A DNA stretch of 64,000 nucleotides, taken from assembly GCA_022495995.1 (NCBI GenBank), contig JAFEMH010000075.1, positions 248,001-312,000 of the forward strand, written 5' to 3'. Below, one piece after another: positions 8,311-18,470 of this stretch. The notes under the pieces were generated by a model. That model saw only the letters and a list, made by a program, of their open reading frames with translations. It was not told the origin of the DNA and did no database searches. The number at the start of each line of letters is the position of its first letter. The first letter of the stretch is position 1. The translations under genes and the position numbers were made by a program. Source of the DNA: Adenophora triphylla var. japonica (taxonomy: Eukaryota > Streptophyta > Magnoliopsida > Asterales > Campanulaceae).

Positions 8311-9512
8311 AGGATTTGGGCCACTGCAGCGGCGTCATCCATAAATTATTTTGTAAGGTGAAAATTCATGGAGGATTAAGCCGTTTGTTTCACGTAAAAC
8401 GACCTCCGAAAAATGATTTTCCGGAAAATGAAAATGCGGAAAATGACATAAACATGTTTTTGGTTGTTTGGTAAATCTAAGAAAAATGTTTTTCAAAAAT
8501 TATTTTCACGTGTTTGATAAACTAAAGGAAATTCGGTGAAAATACAATATGAGATAAGTTGGAAAAGATAGGGCGGGGTAGGGTGATGGAGGTGGGGTGG
8601 GGATTAGTAGGGGTGATCGGTGGGTGTGTGGTAGGGTAGGATAGGGGTAGAGCAAGGTGGTAGGGAAAATGTAAAGGGTAAGATGGTGGTAGGCTAGGGA
8701 GGTGATAGGGTAGGGTGCGGGGGTGGGGTAGGTGTGAGGTAGGGTGGGTAGCCGAGTGTGGGGGTAGGGTGAAAGTTCTTAAAAAATAATATTAATGAGT
8801 AAAAAAAATTGCTTGGGATTGGGGGAGTTGTTAAAAAATAATTTTAAAATGAATAAAAATATTTTTTGACCTGGTGGTGGTGGTGGTGGTGGTGGGGAGG
8901 GAGTTGTTAAAAATAAATTCAAAATGAGTAAAAAAATATTTTTTTTGACCGGGGTTTTGAGGGGTGGGGTGGGGTGGGGTGATGGTGGTGAGGGGAGTGG
9001 AGAGTTGTAAAAAATAATTTTAATACAAGAATTTTTTTTACAAGGGGGATGGGGTGGATAATGTGGGGGTGTGTGGAAAGTTAGGTGTGTGAGCGAGGGT
9101 ATTAACATTTTCCGGAAAATGAAATGCGGAGGAAAAATTCGTAAGTCATTTTACTCAGAAAAGTGGGGAAAACATTTTTCGAAAAACATTTTCCGGTATT
9201 TACCAAACACCGAAAAATGAGAAAAACATTTTCCCAAAAACAAACGGAGCCTTAAAGTATATTATTCATACTACTCCCAGTTTGTTTTCTGATATACATT
9301 AAAAGAATGGAACTCCCAATCCTAAAGAATGCAAAGAAAGTGTGGGGTTCATGGAACCTTCATTCCTTTAAGCCTCTTACTACAAACAATACTACTCTTA
9401 TTCGCCCCATTCAGAAAAAGATCAAATAGCAAATTGATGATTTCATAATCCAGTCAACATTCTCTGCATCCGACTGTATTAGAAACTTCGTTCTTGACCT
9501 CATAACCAACAG
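8311..9512. repeat. Dispersed repeat, paralogous to 30688-31019, split by a transposon
   Basis: 8311-8378 plus 9252-9512 align almost base for base with 30688-31019. Shared words include GGATTTGGGCC.CTGCAGC, TAAATTATTTTGTAAGGTG, GGAACTCCCAATCCT and GATCAAATAGCAAATTGATG. The copy here is interrupted by 873 bp of transposon; the other copy is uninterrupted. No coding sequence is recognised. Confidence 0.85.
8379..9251. mobile_element. PIF/Harbinger (Tourist-like) non-autonomous element, 873 bp
   Basis: The right end, read inward, is GGCTCCGTTTGTTTTTGGGA and the left end is AGCCGTTTGTTTCAC. Both continue into AAAATGTTTTTC/TTTTCCGGAAAATG-type sequence. This resembles the GGC..TGTTTG ends of plant Tourist/Harbinger MITEs. 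It is flanked by TTA at 8376-8378 and TTA at 9252-9254, the preferred target of this superfamily. The paralogous copy at 30688-31019 has a single TTA at the same position, proving insertion. The centre (8560-9090) is strongly G-rich on the plus strand. No transposase is present. Confidence 0.8.
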
Positions 9513-9534
9513 CCTACCGGAAACTTCCTCTGGT

Positions 9535-10545
9535 CAGCATACTGTGCATCCGTAGAGAAGAAGTTTATCCTCAAGATAGATATATGGGTGACCTACATCC
9601 TGCTCATTGGGGCCATGGTGCACCGTGCACGATTTGGTGTCACTCGGCATGCTTGTTTCCTCATATTGGGCTAATGTCACAGTTAGGGAATGCAAAAACT
9701 CCTTAACTGCTAATATCATGAAGCATTTTCTTCTTGTCAAGAAGAAAAGGCTGGTCCAATCAGGTTAGGAGGATGACACTGGCGGATCTCATTTATCACC
9801 GAAGTCATCTCTACGCCCCCTATGCACTATATTGTACTTGTACCCTAAGAGAATCATACTTCGTAGATGGTCCGAATCGATCCAGCAATTCAACTTGATA
9901 AACTACGCAACACATGAAAGCTATCCAAAAGACCTCAACGGGACGAGATTTGTCTCATCTGAGCCGTTCACAGAGAAGCTAAGGAGTTCCATTTTTGATA
10001 CTCTCCGGACCAGATCCTTGAACCGAAAGCAAGTGAGTCTAAACATACGTGAATATCTTACTTGCAACATTAACAGATTGCTTGATGGCCTACACAGCCA
10101 GAATTATACCACAACACTTGAATACGATGAGGGTCTCCTTCTATGGCACATTGCGACTGAAATCCTTTACAATAATGATAAGGATAAAGATCATGAGCAC
10201 CAGGATAGTCGTTATTTTTCTAAGATCCTATCTGATTGCATGATGTATTTACTACTTATGCAGCCGATCTCATGTTCTCTGTATCTGGTATGTCAAAAAC
10301 AAGATTCAGAGATACTTATGGCGATATCAAGAGATTACCAAAGGGGAAAAGCGTATCATTTCCCAAATCGAAGGACCCGCAATTGAGCACTTGTTATTCG
10401 ATTCTAGAAAATTTAAACAACCCCTTTCCTGATGTAAAACGTGCAGGTTTGCTGGCACAGACAGTGATTTGGTCACCAAGTCATGAAGATGGTTCGTATT
10501 GGGTGCTATTGCTTTAAGCTGCAAATCAGTGCAGGGCATACACAC
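9535..10545 (+). pseudogene. DUF4220/DUF594-family protein pseudogene
   Basis: Plus-strand pieces in several frames fit the plant DUF4220-DUF594 membrane protein family of unknown function. 9565-9640 gives KIDIWVTYILLIGAMV, matching the 'ADV.VTY.LLVGA..LE' segment. 9832-10265 gives LEYDEGLLLWHIATEILYNN and YFSKILSDCMMYLLLMQP, matching 'FD.S.L.WHIATELC' and 'LSDYM.YLL...P'. After a one-base shift near 10262, FSVSGMSKTRFRDTYGDI follows. The frame then runs through FPDVKRAGLLAQTVIWSPSH to a stop near 10517. At least two frameshifts and stops near 9660-9700 show that it is dead. The N-terminal half is missing. Confidence 0.75.
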
Positions 10546-10784
10546 ATGCTCAGCGACTAAGTAACGGTGGAGAGCTGCTTAGTTTGGTTTGTCTATTGGC
10601 AACACATTTCGACCTCTACAAGTAATTCTAACGCCGACACTAATATTAAATACTCCAAGTTCTAGATTGAACTTGATTAATTTTACTAGCAAAATAACTG
10701 ACTCTTCTTCAATCAATTAAAATGTTAAGCTCGGTCATATGAAGTTTTTAAGAAACTTTTAAACAGAATTTCACGTCAAGAATA
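10546..10784. other. AT-rich intergenic stretch
   Basis: No gene, repeat or mobile element recognised. Confidence 0.4.
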
Positions 10785-11616
10785 TGTTGGAATTTTGGTT
10801 TTGGAAAGTGAGGTTTGACCAACCTTTGACCAAGAATTCCATTGGGTTCCATTGTAGGAAAATGGAAATTGATTGCATATTAATAATCTACATTTGGAGT
10901 ATATTAATTTGATATATTTATTTTCTCAAAACCAATTAGTTGTAATTGAAAAATTAATGTTCAAAGTATGCAAAAAGAAATGGGTATATGAAAAGTTTAT
11001 GGGATATTGAATAGTTATCCCACATTGCTTAAAGATGTAAAGTGATGATATTTTATAAGTGGAAGCATCCAAAGGAGTAACAAGTTGATCTCCTTGGGCC
11101 AAACTAGGTGGACCATTGGGCCAACCATGCAAGGAGTAGCCCAATTGTGCTAGATTTTGTACTAGCTCAATTTGGACCAATTTGGACCACACCCGCGAAG
11201 GTCGCAATGGGCACTTCGCACGACCGCATCGTCGCTAGGGAGCCTTAAACTTTTGACAAAAGTTGGCTCGGTTCATGGTTCGATTCGGTCCAAGGCGGGT
11301 TCGGCTTAGGTGGTTCGGTTCTGGCACTTGGGCTAGGTCTGTTTAGGTCCGGGCCGAGTTGGACCGGCTTTGGGCGAGTGGGCTCATGGTTGTCTTGGGC
11401 CTCGGTCCAGATCTTGGAGGCAGATTCGGCCAGCCAAAGGGTGCTAGTAGGTTCATCGAACCGGGTCATGGGTAAGGGTATGACCCATGTCTGTTTGAAT
11501 AGATGGGTAGATCCAAAAGATCTCCTCCCTCCATCTAGATCTGATCCAAAGGTCCAGAATCCACCAGACACCAATTGTGTTTATTCGCAATGGGTACAAC
11601 AACTCTTCATACACTA

Positions 11617-11633
11617 TAAATAGACCCCCTGGT
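11617..11633 (+). promoter_or_regulatory. LTR TATA box, copy 1
   Basis: CACTATAAATAGACCCC, a strong plant TATA box in the first copy of the duplicated LTR segment. Confidence 0.6.
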
Positions 11634-12646
11634 TTGACAAATCAATTCACTCAATCATTCCTTCACTCTTTACTTCACATATTCACTCTCTCTTCTCTCT
11701 AGAAGTAGAGAATCACATATCTAACGAAGTTAACTAACTCAGTTAGATATTTAACTGAACTATGAAATTCAGTCACAGAATTCAACGAAATTCTTAACAT
11801 CATGAAGTAGAAGATAGAGCATCTCGTTGCATAAAGTCTTCTTCAAAGTCTGGAAGTGTCAAACACGAATTTTTGTTCGCCGAAGTCGTTAATTTGGAGT
11901 GCTCCTATTAATGATTGTAAAGTCGTTTCATCTTGAGATAAGATTGCCGCTAATCCGTAAGCATCAGTGCGGGGCAATATCTTCTTGCGAAGATCGTGCC
12001 CAACACAATACTCGACTTCTTTAATTACTCGATTTGCTTTAATTTCCGCATTCTAGTTTATCTTTATTTCCTGCCCCGTTAATTATGTTATGGTTCATTA
12101 TATTATTTGTCATTTCGTTAAATTCAAGAAAACCTAGGTGGACCATTGGGCCAACCATGCAAGGAGTAGCCCAATTGTGCTAGATTTTGTACTAGCTCAA
12201 TTTGGACCAATTTGGACCACACCCGCGAAGGTCGCAATGGGCACTTCGCACGACCGCATCGTCGCTAAGGAGCCTTAAACTTTTGACAAAAGTTGGCTCG
12301 GTTCATGGTTCGATTCGGTCCAAGGCGGGTTCGGCTTAGGTGGTTCGGTTCTGGCTAGGTTCTGGCACTTGGGCTAGGTCTGTTTAGGTCTGGGCCGAGT
12401 TGGACCGGCTTTGGGCGAGTGGGCTCATGGTTGTCTTGGGCCTCGGTCCAGATCTTGGAGGCGGTCGGCCAAAGGGTGCTAGTAGGTTCATCGAGCCGGG
12501 TCGTAGGCCAAGGGTATGACCCATGTCTGTTTGAATAGATGGGTAGATCCAAAAGATCTCCTCCCTCCATCTAGATCTGATCCAAAGGTCCAGAATCAAC
12601 CAGACACCAATTGTGTTTATTCGCAATGGGTACAACAACTCTTCAT

Positions 12647-12664
12647 ACACTATAAATAGACCCC
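12647..12664 (+). promoter_or_regulatory. LTR TATA box, copy 2
   Basis: Identical CACTATAAATAGACCCC in the second copy, so this LTR carries two potential promoters about 1.03 kb apart. Confidence 0.6.
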
Positions 12665-13203
12665 CTGGTTTGACAAATCAATTCTCTCAATCATTCCTTC
12701 ACTCTTTACTTCACATATTCACTCTCTCTTCTCTCTAGAAGTAGAGAATCACATATCTAACAAAGTTAACTAACTCAGTTAGATATTTAACTGAACTATG
12801 AAATTCAGTCACAGAATTCAACGGAATTCTTAACATCATGAAGTAGAAGATAGATCATCTCGTTGCATAAAGTCTTCTTCAAAGTCTGGAAGTGTCAAAC
12901 ACGAATTTTTGTTCGCCGAAGTCGTTAATTTGGAGTGCTCCTATTAATGATTGTAAAGTCGTTTCATCTTGAGATAAGATTGCCGCTAATCCGTAAGCAT
13001 CAGTGCGGGGCAATATCTTCTTGCGAAGATCGTGCCCAACACAATACTCGACTTCTTTAATTACTCGATTTGCTTTAATTTCCGCATTCTAGTTTATCTT
13101 TATTTCCTGCCCCGTTAATTATGTTATGGTTCATTATATTATTTGTCATTTCGTTAAATTCAAGAAAACCTTATTTATTGTTATACCTACAATTTTTTCA
13201 ACA

Positions 13204-13530
13204 ATCGCAAAAAGATATTAACGTTTTCTTGTTTTTATGACAAATATGAGCCAATGATGATGGACAACCGAAGGGCATTATCGTTAGAGACTTGACGAGG
13301 AAAATGACGACAACGCTTATGTGGTGGAATTACCAACTGGATGGAATATCTCCCCAACTTTTAATGTGGCGGATTTAGTTGCTTTTTACCCGGATGAACC
13401 TCTTTATGATGACATGAATTCGGGGACGAATCCTTTTAAAGTAGGGGAGCATGATGTAGATTGTGTTGAGGCAGAACAACTTGGGGACCAAGATGGCATG
13501 GCATTTGAAAATTCTGGTGTTCCAGTCTGA
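13204..13530 (+). pseudogene. Gypsy pol C-terminus (end of integrase)
   Basis: The plus strand reads DNAYVVELPTGWNISPTFNV then ADLVAFYPDEPLYDD and TNPFKVGEHDVD, ending at a stop at 13528. This is the typical C-terminal end of plant Ty3/gypsy polyproteins ('NAYV.DLP....ISPTFNV.DL..Y......NSR..SFQ.GE.D'). Only the last 90 residues or so remain. The upstream side is cut by the copia-type LTR at 13203. The element's 3' LTR follows directly. Confidence 0.85.
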
Positions 13531-13864
13531 AGCAAAGGTGCTCGCCCGAGCTGCTTCATTGGCTCGGCCGAGGGAGAAGAAGGCAGAAACTTGGGTTTTG
13601 ATAGTAGCTATGCTCGGTCGAGTCAAGACAATGCTCGGTCGAGTTAAGGCAGTTGCTCGGCCGAGCTAATTCAGTGACTCGGCCGAGGGGTTCCTGGAAG
13701 GGACATGTCTGATGGATCACGTCTGTTCATCAAAGGGGCATGTCTGATTCATGTTTGTGTCTTTTAAACAATACATTTTGTAAATAGGTTCTTCCCTATT
13801 GTAAGTAGTATAATTACGTTAGTCTTTCATTGTTGTAAACATCAAGTTTTATATAATCAAATTA
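13531..13864 (+). repeat. 3' LTR of gypsy element, left part
   Basis: Follows the pol stop. It carries a short GC-rich set of repeats (CTCGGCCGAG / GCTCGGTCGAG words between 13540 and 13690) and then a T-rich transcription-end-like zone (GTAAATAGGTTCTTCCC, TTGTTGTAAACATCAAG). It is interrupted at 13864 by the Mutator-like element and resumes at 17318. The start of the LTR is not precisely defined. Confidence 0.55.
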
Positions 13865-14029
13865 GAGAAAATTACGCCCTAGTCCCTCAATAATTCTTAA
13901 TTTACCTCATAAGACAGCCTATTTCCTAATCTACCTCCTAATCCTAAAAAATATTTTCTCCTACCATATAATCCCTCACCTAATTTAAATAATATAATTA
14001 CACCCCTCCCCACCCACCCTCCCTGTCAC

Positions 14030-15360
14030 ACACACACACATACACTTTCTCTCTCACACACACTTTCTCTCTCTATGAATCTCTCTCCGGTCACCACTTC
14101 TGGCGAACTCCTATCCTCCGGCCACCCCTCCAGTCCCTCCCCTCCTCCACTTCCGGCGAACGTCACCCCCAACTCCGGCGATCTATTACTCCGACGACCG
14201 TCCACCTCCTCAACTCCGGCGACCCTCTCCCTACCCTCTCCGGCCATCCCTCTCCTCTGCGATCGAGCTTCCTTCAAGTTATCCATCTCCGATGCCGTCT
14301 ATCTGCAGATCCGGCCAACAGCTTCCGCGTATCTACATTTCCAGCGACATCTCCGACTGGCCAGATTTACAACAGCTACCTAACTTCCTCTGCTCCGTTC
14401 TTTAGCAACATCAAGCGAGCAGTTCCACCGTCTTACGCCGAAAAAAACCTTAGATCTACCTCTCTTCGTACCGGTAACGTCGACGACTCTACAACTTATA
14501 GCCAGATCTGGAGCAGCCTTGGCCTCCACCATTTCTTTTCTGATAAATCTTTGGGTAACTTGAGTCTTCTCAGAATTGATTCCGGTGTATAAAATGACCG
14601 CCTTGTTTCCAGGGAGAATTGTGACTGAACCAAATCAGCAACTACTGATGTCAAATGGTTGTTTCAATGTCTTTTAGTACTGATTTGGTCTTTTGATAAA
14701 TTTATCTTCTCCTTGTGCATTATTTTTGTATTTCTAAATATATTGCAATGTAACTTGACCACTTCAATTTTGGAATGAAACTTTGTTTACTTCAGCAAGA
14801 CATGCTTTTGGATTCTCTCTAAACCTGAATGTGTTTTGATGCTTTTTATCTGCTAGTGGTCTTATTTCACTGATATCTTTAGGTTAAGGGAAGTTCATCT
14901 GTAATTAGTAATGAGGTTGAATTAGTTCTCTAAGAAGAGTACTTATATCTAAGACTGAAATCACCTGTTGTTAACCACTGAAGGAAACCCATTAAACCAC
15001 TAAAGTATCTAAAATCACACAAGAAATGGATGTGAAATTTCTGCTCCCGAAGTCGAAATCTTGACAGTATATGGAATCCAACCACTTTAGATTGAACTGA
15101 ATGAGGTTGAAGTAGTTCTCTGAGAACGCTTATGAGGAACCCTTAACGTCAATGCAATGTGTTTGAGACTTTAGAAGTATGCTTATAACTTCAATGCTAA
15201 TACTCCTTCTGCTCCAATGAGTGTAGAACTTGCTAATACTAAGTTCACCTTTAGCAACTATTATGTCTTAGTTTGCAGATGCAATGATGTAATGTGATGA
15301 TATAGAGTACTTATTTTTCAATACTATTAAGAGTGCTCAAAAGTCATCTTCCGTAATATA
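14030..15360 (+). other. MULE interior: leader-like and 3'-UTR-like DNA, no clear gene
   Basis: From 14030 there are (CA)n and (CT)n tracts, then a frame starting MNLSPVTTSGELLSS at 14075 running 102 residues. It is Ser/Pro/Thr-rich and is largely a translation of CTCCGGCGA words, so it is doubtful as a real protein. 14580-14800 looks like a transcript tail (TTTTTGTATTTCTAAATATA, then GGAATGAAACTTTG). 14800-15360 has nothing recognisable. This could be a captured or element-encoded transcript without a known product. Confidence 0.35.
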
Positions 15361-15362
15361 TA

Positions 15363-15625
15363 CTCCCTCCCAATATATAGTTCACCATTTTGGCCTTGGC
15401 ACGCAAATTAAGGGTGAAGAAAATGTTGTGAGTGTAATAGTAAAATAGGAGAGAGAATGAGTGGAGGAAATAGTAAATTTGAAAAGTGTTGTGAGTGTAA
15501 TAGTGAAATCGGAGAGAGAATGAGTGGAAAAAATAGTAAAGATTATTTGCCAAAAAAGAAAAGGTGAAGCTTTAAATGGGACACCCAAAATGGCAAAAGG
15601 TGAAGTTATTAATGGGACAGAGGGA

Positions 15626-15626
<1 letters not shown>
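15363..15626. mobile_element. Stowaway-type MITE, 264 bp, inside the MULE
   Basis: Starts CTCCCTCCCAATATATAG and ends AATGGGACAGAGGGAG, flanked by TA on both sides. The interior has the GAGAGAATGAGTGG / GTTGTGAGTGTAATAGT words shared, in reverse orientation, with the MITE at 5781. It is followed immediately by a long TA microsatellite. Confidence 0.85.

Positions 15627-15718
<92 letters not shown>
15627..15718. repeat. (TA)n microsatellite, about 46 units
   Basis: Ninety-two bases of uninterrupted TA, starting at the TA target site of the MITE. The Ile-Tyr-repeat frames on both strands are artefacts of it. Confidence 0.98.
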
Positions 15719-15720
<2 letters not shown>

Positions 15721-15799
15721 GAGACGGATGGAAAAGGTATATTAAAAATATATATTTATTTTGATATTTATTTTGGGATGGAGGTAGTACTATTTTTGG

Positions 15800-17030
15800 T
15801 CGTCGAAGTTGACGGAGACCCAACAACTGAGAACTTACTAATAAGTTCTCAGTTGTTTGGTCGACGAAGTTGGTGGTAGTCGGAGTTGATCGTGTTTTTA
15901 GTAGAGACAACTGAGAACTTACTGATAATTTAAGTTCTCAATTGTTTGGTCGCCGGAGTTGGTGGTCGCCGAAGTTGATAATGTTCTTAGTAGTTTAGTT
16001 GACAACTGATAACTTACTGATAAGTTATGTTCTCAGTTGTTTGGTCGCCGGAGAGGTCGCCGGAGATGGTGATCGTCGAAGTTGATCGTGTTCTTAGTAG
16101 TTTAGTTGACAACTGAGAACTTACCGATGTTAAGTTCTCGGTTGTTTGGTCCTTCGGAGAGGTCGCCGGAGTTGGTGGTCGCCGAAGTTAATTGTGGTCT
16201 TATTAGTTTAGTTGACAACTGAGAACTTACTGATAAGTTAAGTTCTCAGTTGTTTGGTCGCCGGAGAGGTCGCCGGAGTTAATCGTGTTTTTTGTAGTTT
16301 AGTTGACAACTGAGAACTTACTGATAAGTTCTCAATTGTTTGGTCGCCGGAGAGGTGCCGGAGTTAATTGTGTTCTTTGTATTTTAGATGACAACTGAGA
16401 ACTTACTGATAAGTTCTCAATTGTTTGGTCACCGGAGAGGTCGCCGGAGTTGGTGGTCGCCGAAGTTAATTGTGTTCTTAGTAGTTTAGTTGACAACTGA
16501 GAACTTACTGATAAGTTAAGTTCTAAGTTGTTGGTCGCCGGAGTTGGTGGTCGCCGGAGTTGGTAGTCGCCGAAGTTAATTGTGTTCTTGTAGTTTAGTT
16601 GACAACTGAGAACTTACTGATAAGTTAAGTTCTCAGTTGTTTGGTCGCCGGAGAGATCGCCGGAGTTGGTAGTCGTCGGAGTTAATTGTGTTCTTCGTAG
16701 TTTAGTTGACAACTGAGAACTTACTGATAAGTTATGTTCTTAGTTGTTTGGTTGCCGGAGAGGTCGCCGGAGTTGGTGGTCGCCGGAGTTGGTAGTCGCC
16801 GGAGTTAATTATGTTCTTAGTAGTTTAGTTGACAACTGAGAACTTACTGATAAGTTAAGTTCTCAGTTATTTGGTCGCCGTAGAGGTCGCCGGAGTTGGT
16901 GGTCGCCGGAGTTGGTAGTCGCCGGAGTTAATTGTGTTCTTAGTAGTTTAGTTGACAACTGAGAACTTACTGATAAGTTAAGTTCTCAGTTGTTTGGTCG
17001 CCGGAGTTGGTGGTCGCCGGCGGTAAAAAA
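15800..17030. repeat. Minisatellite with 12 palindromic units (84-123 bp)
   Basis: Twelve copies of a unit begin at about 15823, 15907, 16012, 16109, 16215, 16316, 16391, 16493, 16602, 16709, 16832 and 16955. Each unit holds a hairpin, ACAACTGAGAACTTA, a short loop of about 9 bases (CTGATAAGT), then TAAGTTCTCAGTTGT. A spacer of TCGCCGGAG-type words and TTGTGTTCTTAGTAGTTTAG follows. Several units have a shortened loop. The array lies on the right side of the Mutator-like element. Confidence 0.95.
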
Positions 17031-17308
17031 AAAGTCGCCGGAAAAAGTCATCGGAAAAGGTCGCCGGAGTTGATGGTTGTCGAAAGTGTTGACCGGAGAA
17101 GATGGGGAGGGGGTGACCTAAGGTGAGGGTGGTTGGAGAGAAATTAAATTGTTAAAGAGAGTGGACTTAGTGATATGATAAGAGGGTGAACTTAATAAAA
17201 TGTTGGGAGGGTGTAGTTATTAAGCTAGGGACTAAATGGTTAAACAAATTAGAAATTGTCTTAAAAAGTAGTATTGTTTCTTTAGAGGGATTATTTGGTA
17301 AATGCCTC

Positions 17309-17456
17309 ATCAAATTATTGCTTTGCAATTATTATCCCTTTTCGGTTGTTAATCAAAGTCCAGTTTAACTTGGGTTTTGAAGATTTCTCTTGGGAAGTCT
17401 CATTTGAGATTCGTTTAGACGATTCTTGTTATTGTATTCCGCTGCGTACACATCAC
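17309..17456 (+). repeat. 3' LTR of gypsy element, right part
   Basis: After the Mutator-like element the sequence ATCAAATTA is repeated and an LTR-like tail continues (GGGTTTTGAAGATTTCTC, TTGTTATTGTATTCCGCTGC) to about CACATCA at 17456. The position is inferred from the 9-bp target duplication joining both halves. The final CA is a guess. Confidence 0.45.
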
Positions 17457-18470
17457 TTATCAAACCCAACCCACTTCTTCCTCTCTCTCTTTCAAAATAC
17501 CAATTCATACTATCTTTATTTTTTAGAATATTGACATGGACTTCGGAAGAGGATTTCTTTTTTGTGTCCAAATCAAATGAAAGTAGTCTCTGTTTTTGGA
17601 GGAAATTTTTTAATGATTTTTGGTGAATTTTTTTTTTAAAAATAATTTATTATAAAATATTTGATTTATATTCAAAAAAGAGGATTTTTTTTAATAAATA
17701 TCATATTTGTTTACATTAACTCATCATGAACAAAATTATAATATTCTTTTTCAATTTAACTTATTTAATTTTGAGAAGAAAAATCAAAATCCAAAAATAA
17801 TTAACAATGTGTTGAATGATTTTTTTTTTCCCAAACACTACACTCCCTCATCAAACCCAACCCACTTCTTCCTCTCCCTCTTTCAAACTACCTATTTATA
17901 CTATATTTATTTTTTAGAATATTGACAGACACTTCAAAAATGAGGATTTTTTTGTGTCCGAATAAAATGAAAGTAGTATCTATTTTTGGAGGAATTTTTT
18001 TTTAATTATTTTAGGTGGAAAAAAATAAAAAAAATAATTTATTATAAAATATTTAATTTATATTCAAGAAAAAGGATTTTTTTTATGTGTTCGAATCAAA
18101 TGAAATTTGTCTCTATTTGTAGAGGATAAAAAATTATGAATTTTGGTGTAAATTTTTTTTTAATTAATTTATTATAAAATAATTGAGGTCAAATAATTTG
18201 GGAAAAAAAATTCGTAAATTTAGGCATCCAATCAAAATTAATTGATGTTGATTTCATTGTCTAAAAAATAATTTATTATAAAATATTTGATTTATATTCA
18301 AGAAAGAGGATTTTTTTTTCTGTGTCCGAATCAAATGAAATTAGTCTCTATTTATTTGTAGAGGAGAAAAAATTATGAATTTTGGTGTAATTTTTTTTTA
18401 ATTAATTTATTATAAAATAATTGAGATCAAAGTAAATTTAGGCATCCAATCAAAACCAATTGATGTTGAT
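17457..18470. repeat. Degenerate AT-rich tandem repeats, about four units
   Basis: Repeating landmarks are CATCAAACCCAACCCACTTC (about 17458 and 17849), TTTTTTAGAATATTGACA, GTGTCCGAATCAAATGAAA...GTCTCTATTT (about 17566, 17954, 18087, 18326), AATTTATTATAAAATA and GGCATCCAATCAAAA (18222, 18438). Unit lengths vary and copies are diverged. No gene or mobile element signature is seen. Confidence 0.75.

Larger units (their letters stand above)
11106..13171 (+). repeat. Direct tandem duplication, two copies of about 1.03 kb
   Basis: The segment starting AGGTGGACCATTGGGCC at 11106 and ending TTCAAGAAAACCT at 12135 is repeated at 12136-13171 with only scattered changes. The period is 1030 bp. Small differences include an 11-base GGCTAGGTTCT-type insertion near 12353 and a deletion near 12462. 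Each copy contains a TATA box, the following CACTCTCTCTTCTCTCTAG leader and the LTR downstream region. There is no real ORF: the minus-strand frames repeat between copies only because the DNA does. Confidence 0.95.
10785..13203 (+). repeat. Solo LTR, copia type, with internal tandem duplication
   Basis: Begins TGTTGGAATTTTGG and ends TTTTTTCAACA, with the 5-bp inverted ends TGTTG/CAACA usual for copia LTRs. The early part has ATCCCACATTGCT, a word common in such LTRs. Two TATA boxes (CACTATAAATAGACCCC) are present, one in each copy of an internal duplication. No gag-pol lies on either side, so it is a solo LTR or a severely truncated element. I do not see a convincing 5-bp target duplication at the ends, which leaves the exact borders open. 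Confidence 0.6.
13865..17308. mobile_element. Non-autonomous Mutator-like element (MULE), about 3.4 kb
   Basis: The same nine bases, ATCAAATTA, lie at 13856-13864 and 17309-17317, the 9-bp target duplication diagnostic of Mutator-like elements. The ends are degenerate inverted repeats: left GAGAAAATTACGCCCTAGTC..., right read inward GAGGCATTTACCAAATAATC..., 16 of the first 24 positions equal. Further in, the left side has many CTCCGGCGA words (14080-14260) and the right side many TCGCCGGAG words (15950-17080), so the similarity of the arms is long. It is inserted in a gypsy LTR. No transposase is found. Confidence 0.8.

Noticed and set aside
8779..9108. Proline-rich 109-residue minus-strand ORF
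   Set aside because: Reads the G-rich core of a transposon in antisense; low-complexity and not protein-like.
11245..12650. Minus-strand ORFs with repeated TRPKPVQLGPDLNRPSPSART
   Set aside because: Present twice because the LTR segment is duplicated; no family and no start; the region is LTR DNA.
14075..14383. 102-residue Ser/Pro-rich ORF in the MULE
   Set aside because: Mostly CTCCGGCGA words of the terminal arm; not listed as a gene, only mentioned.
15524..15910. Ile-Tyr repeat ORFs on both strands
   Set aside because: Artefact of the (TA)n microsatellite.
15800..17030. CRISPR-like array of palindromic repeats
   Set aside because: Plant nuclear DNA, units contain the spacer as repeated sequence, no cas genes; it is a minisatellite within a MULE.
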